From assembly GCF_002210295.1 (NCBI RefSeq), contig NZ_MWQH01000002.1, forward strand, positions 62,001-126,000: a stretch of 64,000 nucleotides of DNA, given 5' to 3'. How positions within the stretch are numbered: position 1 is the first letter of the stretch; every line of letters starts with the position of its first letter. The stretch is from Fibrobacter sp. UWB5 (GTDB taxonomy: Bacteria; Fibrobacterota; Fibrobacteria; Fibrobacterales; Fibrobacteraceae). Positions 59,485 to 64,000 of this stretch are shown in pieces. The position numbers and the translations under genes are program-made. The notes under the pieces were generated by a model. That model saw only the letters and a list, made by a program, of their open reading frames with translations, was not told the origin of the DNA and ran no database searches.

Positions 59485-60285
59485 ATGAAAAAACAATTAA
59501 TACTGTTGGCCGCGTTGTCTGTGGCGCTTACGGGGTGCTTGAAACCGACTACCCATTCTATAGGAACAGCGCTGATGCCTGCTCCGATTATGCATCGTAG
59601 TTCTCCGGATAGCTCTGCGCAGGAATTGTCTGTGGCGGCTTCGGGGGTTTACGGACATACGGGCGATGCCTACAATTTGGAAAACCTGAATGCATTTGGT
59701 GGCAACATTGGTTTGACTTATCGTATGGCGGGAACTTTATCGCCTTTCTTTTTGAATGTGGCTGCGGGTGTATTTGGAGGTTCGCTTCATTTTGGTTGTG
59801 ATGCCTCTCATCGCTGTTCTAGGGAAGATGAATATGACAAAGATTATATCACTTGGTTGGATTCTAAACAGGGACGTAAAAGCTATAGCTTTTGGAATAT
59901 GCAAGAACGAATCTTGATCGGTGCTGATTTTAGCCCGGCCTTTTTTATTCTCGGAAGTGCAATTGGTTTCCAATTGTATGAGGGTGTTTCTTCTGACTAC
60001 GATCACATGCGTAGAAGGTTGGATAACGAAGGGCTTATGGAAAGCCGAGGGCACGATAACGGCGCAGACGTGACAACTTCTGTGTGGTTTGGATCGTATT
60101 TTGGACGAAATGGTCGGTTTGGAAATCTAGTTGCTGAGTTTGACATGATTTTCAAACACGAGTATGAAGATGCAGTAGGCTCTATCAAGTGGACTTATAC
60201 ACACCCGAGCGGATTTTTCGGTGGGGTGTCGCGAGGAGACTTGATTGACTTCTCACTGTTTGTGGGAAAACAGTTCGTGTTTTAG
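59485..60285 (+). CDS. Lipoprotein with barrel-like body
   Basis: The 266-residue product from the ATG at 59485 has a lipoprotein signal (SVALTGC, Cys18). GGAG 7 nt upstream supports this start; the longer open frame overlaps the hydrolase. The body has strand-like segments (GGNIGLTYRMAGTLSPFFLNVAAGVFGG in blocks, VWFGSYFGRNGRFGNLVAEFDMIF) and ends in FSLFVGKQFVF, resembling a barrel's last strand. It closes the trio and may localise or export the hydrolase; this is inference. Confidence 0.68.
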   Translation: MKKQLILLAALSVALTGCLKPTTHSIGTALMPAPIMHRSSPDSSAQELSVAASGVYGHTGDAYNLENLNAFGGNIGLTYRMAGTLSPFFLNVAAGVFGGSLHFGCDASHRCSREDEYDKDYITWLDSKQGRKSYSFWNMQERILIGADFSPAFFILGSAIGFQLYEGVSSDYDHMRRRLDNEGLMESRGHDNGADVTTSVWFGSYFGRNGRFGNLVAEFDMIFKHEYEDAVGSIKWTYTHPSGFFGGVSRGDLIDFSLFVGKQFVF

Positions 60286-60334
60286 ATCCCGGGTCAAGCC
60301 CGGGATGACAAGAAATCTGCGCCCGGGATGACAA
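60286..60334. repeat. Extragenic CCCGGGATGACA repeat
   Basis: A palindrome ATCCCGGG/CCCGGGAT (60286-60306) overlaps a 14-bp direct repeat GCCCGGGATGACAA at 60298-60311 and 60321-60334, with a 23-bp period. It lies between the convergent lipoprotein and carboxyltransferase genes. Confidence 0.7.
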
Positions 60335-60366
60335 TAAACCGCGTCCGTTGACACGAAATAAAAAAA

Positions 60367-60396
60367 AGAGCCCCGGCGGTTTGCCGGAGGCTCTTC
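60367..60396. terminator. Bidirectional terminator between convergent genes
   Basis: AAGAGCC...CGGC pairs with GCCG...GGCTCTT with a small internal mismatch. A run precedes and T-rich sequence follows, serving both directions. Confidence 0.78.
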
Positions 60397-60415
60397 TTAA
60401 TTTGTTTCGAACAAA

Positions 60416-61990
60416 TTACTTGAGGGTCTGAACCTGCACGTCCCAGCTCTGGTTGCCAAGAGCGATACGGTAGGTGCTTGCAGCGCCGGCCTTCATGTTC
60501 TTGGTGTCCACTGCCGGAGCAGCGTTCGGGTCCTTCTTCGGCACGCCAATGTGGCGGTTGCCCTTGAGGAATTCGATACCCTTGTTGCCAGCCTTCGTTT
60601 GGAGGCAGCCCGTGATGAAGATGGTTTCGTCGGTAACCGGCAGACCATTTTCTTCGAGGAGGGCCTTGGCCTTCGGAATGCCCGGTTCGAGAATTTCTTC
60701 TGCGCACTGGACGCCCGGATAGGCTTCCTTGAACGGCTTCATGTTGAACTGGTCGGCAGCGATCTTCACGAGTTCCGGATCCGGTTCGCAAGGAGTCTTA
60801 CCCTGGTAACCGAGGAGCATCTTGCCGTAGCCTTCGGTCATCTTGAACCACGTACCGCGGCCTGCAGCCTGGTTCAAGGTGTTCATGTAAGCCTGCTGGA
60901 AGTAGAACTGAGAAACCGGCGTCACGGAAGAAGCAAAGCCACCGCGGCGGACGCATTCACTCATGTTCTCGATAACCTTCGGGAACAGGTGGAAGGTCTT
61001 GGTTTCGCGCATCATGAGGGTGTTGGCGGTAAGAGCGCCACCCGGCATGGGGCTGAAGATCACGTCGGTCGTAATCTGACGGGCTTCAGGCGGAAAGTTG
61101 TAGTCCTTGAGGCATTCTACGGCGACGTTGTTGGCTTCCATGAGTTCCGGAATGTGATCGTCGACGATGCTGTCTTCACCGAGGGCGAGCTTGTAGTCCG
61201 TACCCTTGAGGGCGTGGAACATGGAGAACAGGTCGGGCTGAGCCGTACCGCCGGAAAGCGGCTTGCGGCCGAGGTCAACGCCATCAGCGCCACCTTCGAT
61301 AGCAGCCTTGTACTGGGCCACACCGGTACCGCAGGTATCATGGCTGTGGATACGGAGTTCGACCTTGTCGCCGAGGAGCTTACGGGCGCGCTTGAAGGTT
61401 TCATAAACCTTGGTCGGGTTCGTGGTACCGGATGCGTCCTTGAAGCAAACGGAAGCGAACGGAACGCCTGCGTCCAAAATGTTGCGGAGGATGCGTTCGT
61501 AGAATTCCGGGTTGTGGGCGGCGTTGAGGTCGCATCCCGGAGGAAGTTCCATCATGGTCACGACGACTTCGTGTTCCAGACCGGCGTCGGTGATGCACTT
61601 ACCGGAGTAAATGAGGTTGTTGACGTCGTTCAAGGCGTCGAAGTTACGAATACGGGTCATGCCGTGCTTCTTGAACATGTCGGCATGGAGCTTGATCATA
61701 TCGCGCGGCTGCGGAGCGAGGGCCACCACGTTGATACCGCGGGCGAGGGTCTGCAGGCGGATGTTCGGGCCTACAACGCGGCGGAATTCGTCCATCATGT
61801 CGAATGCGTCTTCGCCGCAGTTCTGGTACAGAGCCTGGAAACGGGCGCCGCCACCAGCTTCAAAGTGGGTGATGCCGGCCTTGACGGCTGCTTCGACAGC
61901 GGGCATGAAGTCCTTAGCGAAGACACGAGCACCGAAAATAGACTGGAAACCATCGCGGAACGAGGTATCCTGGAACTTGATCTTTTTCAT
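60416..61990 (-). CDS. Oxaloacetate decarboxylase alpha / transcarboxylase 5S-like carboxyltransferase
   Basis: The 524-residue protein is a carboxyltransferase of the pyruvate carboxylase/OadA/5S group, moving CO2 between biotin and pyruvate or oxaloacetate. The HMGL-like TIM barrel shows QDTSFRDGFQS near the start, the Lys site CFKDASGTT and the metal ligands HSHDTCGTG. A conserved carboxylase domain follows (GGALTANTL). It lacks a C-terminal biotinyl domain. The ATG at 61990 has AGGA 7 nt ahead. The opening departs from the usual RDAHQS. Biotin carrier and membrane subunits are not adjacent. In a succinate-forming anaerobe it may link pyruvate and C4 acids. Confidence 0.85.
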   Translation of the reverse strand: MKKIKFQDTSFRDGFQSIFGARVFAKDFMPAVEAAVKAGITHFEAGGGARFQALYQNCGEDAFDMMDEFRRVVGPNIRLQTLARGINVVALAPQPRDMIKLHADMFKKHGMTRIRNFDALNDVNNLIYSGKCITDAGLEHEVVVTMMELPPGCDLNAAHNPEFYERILRNILDAGVPFASVCFKDASGTTNPTKVYETFKRARKLLGDKVELRIHSHDTCGTGVAQYKAAIEGGADGVDLGRKPLSGGTAQPDLFSMFHALKGTDYKLALGEDSIVDDHIPELMEANNVAVECLKDYNFPPEARQITTDVIFSPMPGGALTANTLMMRETKTFHLFPKVIENMSECVRRGGFASSVTPVSQFYFQQAYMNTLNQAAGRGTWFKMTEGYGKMLLGYQGKTPCEPDPELVKIAADQFNMKPFKEAYPGVQCAEEILEPGIPKAKALLEENGLPVTDETIFITGCLQTKAGNKGIEFLKGNRHIGVPKKDPNAAPAVDTKNMKAGAASTYRIALGNQSWDVQVQTLK

Positions 61991-62050
61991 AGTGTTTTCC
62001 TGTGGGATAAATCCCTTGTTTTTACTGTACAATAAAATACGGGGCTAAAA

Positions 62051-63151
62051 TTAGAAAAGTTTGAAGACTAAATCAACGTTGCCGTACCAGTTTAGGCCGC
62101 TAATGTCGAATTTATTGTCGCCAAAATTGGCCATTCCGGCTCGTAATTCAATTCCGAATATGCCTGGCGAAACGCTGCCACCGCCAAAATACCGGGCTCC
62201 CGTAATGCCGGCGGTGTAGCTGTAGGAATAGGCGTTGGCCATTCCCTTTCCGAACTTTTCCTTGTAACTTTTGTCATCATCTTCGGGAAGTTCGATGGCG
62301 TGCAGCTTAAAGCCGCCGTACACGGCGATTTCGTAGTCATAAGAGTAGTAGAGTTTTGCCCGGAGCAAGGTTTCGACGGCGGTGTAGCTGATGTCGTTCT
62401 TGGAATAGGTAATGCCCGACTGGACGACGTCTTCTTTGTAGGGGTCGGTAAAGAGGATGCCTCCGATGCGGAACTCGGCGCAGTAGCTGCCGAACAGGCA
62501 ATATCCGAAGCCGATGTCGAAAATAGGACCGGGATTCAGCTTTTCATTGGCTCCATTACTGAAGAATTCTCCGCCGAAACCCATGAAAAAGATTCCGTGG
62601 CTTTTATGAAGGGTCTCTTGTTGCGGCTTTATATAGAAGAATTCTTCCAGGAAAGTTCGCTGGTCTTCGTTGGTAATCTTGTCGAGCTGCAGCTGAACAA
62701 ATCGTATGCTTTGGTCCTTAAAGGAGGAAAGATCCAAGAAACAGTAGTAGACGATTATCCGGACAAACGCGGCGTCCCCGGCCGAGAGTTTTTTCAGGTC
62801 TTTGTCCCATTCGCTACTTGCGAGGTAGGCGTAGATTTTTTCGTAAAAGTTGGGGTTGCTCCAGCCGAATTCCGAGAGTCGCCCGAATGCCGTGCGGTAC
62901 ACGTTTATGGATCGGGCGTAGCTTTCTCTGATGACGTCTGTGTTGGCGAGGGCTTTGAAATCTTTTTGGAGCAGGTAGTTGCCCATGGCTTGATCGAAAT
63001 AGGGGACTACTTTAGTTTCTTTTTGCGTTGTAACGCCCCAGCCCCATTCGTTGCCAGCTTCGAACTTTGTTGCGTCGGCGGATTGTGAATAAATGAAAGC
63101 ACAAAGGAGTAAAAGAAAAACTTTCTTGAAAATGCTAGCGCGGTTCGCCAT
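62051..63151 (-). CDS. Exported envelope protein with barrel-like C-half
   Basis: The 366-residue protein has a signal peptide (~1-27). A helical part (~45-190) contains DAAFVRIIVYYCFLDLSSF and DQRTFLEEFFYIK. Strand-rich segments follow (GIFFMGFGGEFFS, FDIGFGYCLFGSYCAEFRIGGILF), ending in NWYGNVDLVFKLF with a terminal Phe, as outer-membrane barrels do. No family is recognised. It overlaps the preceding gene by 17 nt and shares its two-part layout, so the two look like diverged tandem copies. Confidence 0.68.
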   Translation of the reverse strand: MANRASIFKKVFLLLLCAFIYSQSADATKFEAGNEWGWGVTTQKETKVVPYFDQAMGNYLLQKDFKALANTDVIRESYARSINVYRTAFGRLSEFGWSNPNFYEKIYAYLASSEWDKDLKKLSAGDAAFVRIIVYYCFLDLSSFKDQSIRFVQLQLDKITNEDQRTFLEEFFYIKPQQETLHKSHGIFFMGFGGEFFSNGANEKLNPGPIFDIGFGYCLFGSYCAEFRIGGILFTDPYKEDVVQSGITYSKNDISYTAVETLLRAKLYYSYDYEIAVYGGFKLHAIELPEDDDKSYKEKFGKGMANAYSYSYTAGITGARYFGGGSVSPGIFGIELRAGMANFGDNKFDISGLNWYGNVDLVFKLF

Positions 63152-64000
63152 ACTTTAGTTTACTCCTATCGTAGAATTGTAACAATGGCGTGAGGGTGAC
63201 GGTGACTAATCCTCCGTCACTATCCTTGACGATATTGGTGTAGTAATTGCTGATGCTTGCGATGAGTCTTAAGCCAACGCGGAAATGTCCGTCGTCCTTG
63301 TATTTGCTGAAATAGAAATCAAATGCAGTGCCGAAATGGAGGCCGATTCCACCATGGGTTTTCAGGGGCTCGGCGACATCTTTTTCTTGAAGGTCGCTGA
63401 TGAGAATTGTCGGGCCTATGTAGATTCTGTTATCGATATAGGAGGTAGAAAAGGTGCGGTAGCCGGCATAAATGTCTATGAGGAATAAGTTCTGGTATTT
63501 GTTGTCATTGAGGTAATCGGATTTAATGATTCTGCTGTTGTAGCCGCCGCCGAATTTCTTGTAGAAAAATTCCAGGGATAGGTCGAAGGTTGGGTTGTGA
63601 GCGAAATCGTAGCTGTATGCATCGCCGAGACCCCAGGAAATGCCGCCGCCAATGCCCCATTGAATGTTCCACACGACTCCGTAATCTACGTAGAAATAGT
63701 CGGTGATAAAATTCCACTGTTCGATTTTCTTGATACTGTCTGCACTCGCTTGTATAAGACCGTTCATTTCGCTTTGGTCGTTTGACGCAAGTGATGCAGC
63801 GAAAACTCGCCAGAAGGCGCGGTCGCTGGAACTGCGGTCAGATAGCGCCTTTTCCAGTTCGCCGGAATGGTACATGGCCCTAAGGGAATCTTGCAACATT
63901 GTGTGAATGGCCACCTCTTCGTCATCTGCATAAGGGGTGCTATAATAGCCGCAATCGGTATAATCTTCGAAGGTGCCCATGTAGGCGCTGAATAGACGCT
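63135..64000 (-). CDS. Envelope protein, 5' end outside window
   Basis: The frame stays open to the window edge, so the N-terminus with its expected signal peptide is missing. An internal ATG at 63980 is probably not the start. A helical region (DRAFWRVFAASLASNDQSEMN, then WNFITDYFYVDYG) precedes strand-rich segments (NIQWGIGGGISWGLG, FDLSLEFFYKKFGGGYNSR, IGLHFGTAFDFYF, FRVGLRLIASISNYY). The same order occurs in the next gene, which it overlaps by 17 nt. The function is unknown. Confidence 0.65.
   Translation of the reverse strand, partial: RLFSAYMGTFEDYTDCGYYSTPYADDEEVAIHTMLQDSLRAMYHSGELEKALSDRSSSDRAFWRVFAASLASNDQSEMNGLIQASADSIKKIEQWNFITDYFYVDYGVVWNIQWGIGGGISWGLGDAYSYDFAHNPTFDLSLEFFYKKFGGGYNSRIIKSDYLNDNKYQNLFLIDIYAGYRTFSTSYIDNRIYIGPTILISDLQEKDVAEPLKTHGGIGLHFGTAFDFYFSKYKDDGHFRVGLRLIASISNYYTNIVKDSDGGLVTVTLTPLLQFYDRSKLKYGEPR

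Overview
The window looks like a chromosome segment of a Fibrobacter-type bacterium (phylum Fibrobacterota). The strongest pointers are a protein carrying the Fibrobacter succinogenes major paralogous (FISUMP) domain (25949-27064), an exported protein with long poly-serine linkers (7518-8990), a Gram-negative envelope gene set (waaA, RND pump, mlaE, many signal-peptide barrel proteins) and a short Bacteroidetes-like sigma factor. No taxonomic search was possible, so this is inference. There are six tRNA genes, no rRNA genes and no CRISPR array. None of the tRNA genes encodes its CCA end.

Layout. 1-2600: the 5' part of a DEAD-box RNA helicase gene with a structured leader, a multi-hairpin repeat and tRNA-Ser(CGA) plus two identical tRNA-Glu(UUC) genes, each with its own terminator. 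2632-7305: ABC protein, methyltransferase-like membrane protein, waaA, ispH and rpmB. 7518-13926: two PG-G-Y type exported membrane proteins, then an RND efflux adaptor and pump. 13927-21672: ftsB-like, dprA, mazG, a candidate small RNA, fusA, an EcsC-like gene, map and a second DEAD-box helicase. 21782-25848: purU, a membrane protein, pyrE, a lipoprotein and an envelope protein in one leftward run. 25949-33952: the FISUMP protein, then argS-rsfS-LytR_C gene, panD and neighbours, tRNA-Leu(CAA), a SPOR protein and miaB. 33966-35640: non-coding DNA followed by an AT-rich island with a lone PD-(D/E)XK nuclease and a Phd/RelE-type toxin-antitoxin pair. 35622-41691: gph, an exported protein, tRNA-Pro(GGG), a membrane-anchored solute-binding protein paired with a Cache-HAMP-GGDEF cyclase, and a DUF3332 lipoprotein. 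41769-46954: a signalling module. 46990-53989: tRNA-Ala(CGC), polyprenyl synthase, gyrB, dciA, mlaE, a C-terminal processing protease and the sigma factor. 54190-64000: orphan LytS-type kinase, a secreted hydrolase trio, an oxaloacetate decarboxylase/transcarboxylase-like enzyme and two related envelope proteins.

How the parts fit. Most of the window is housekeeping: translation (rpmB, fusA, argS, rsfS, miaB, map, tRNAs), replication (gyrB, dciA), envelope lipids (waaA, mlaE, isoprenoid enzymes) and nucleotide or cofactor synthesis (pyrE, purU, panD). The accessory interest lies in five places. One is the 41769-46954 module: TPR lipoprotein, transmembrane Ser/Thr kinase and GAF-AAA-Fis sigma-54 activator, followed at once by a textbook -24/-12 sigma-54 promoter. 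That promoter drives a Met/Pro/His-rich exported protein and an outer-membrane barrel. The second is a folded leader that can hide the ribosome-binding site of the DEAD-box helicase. The third is an unclassified ~130-nt RNA gene between mazG and fusA. The fourth is the tethered binding protein paired with a c-di-GMP cyclase. The fifth is a recurring TAnnTTTG promoter element that often sits so close to the start codon that the mRNA should be leaderless.
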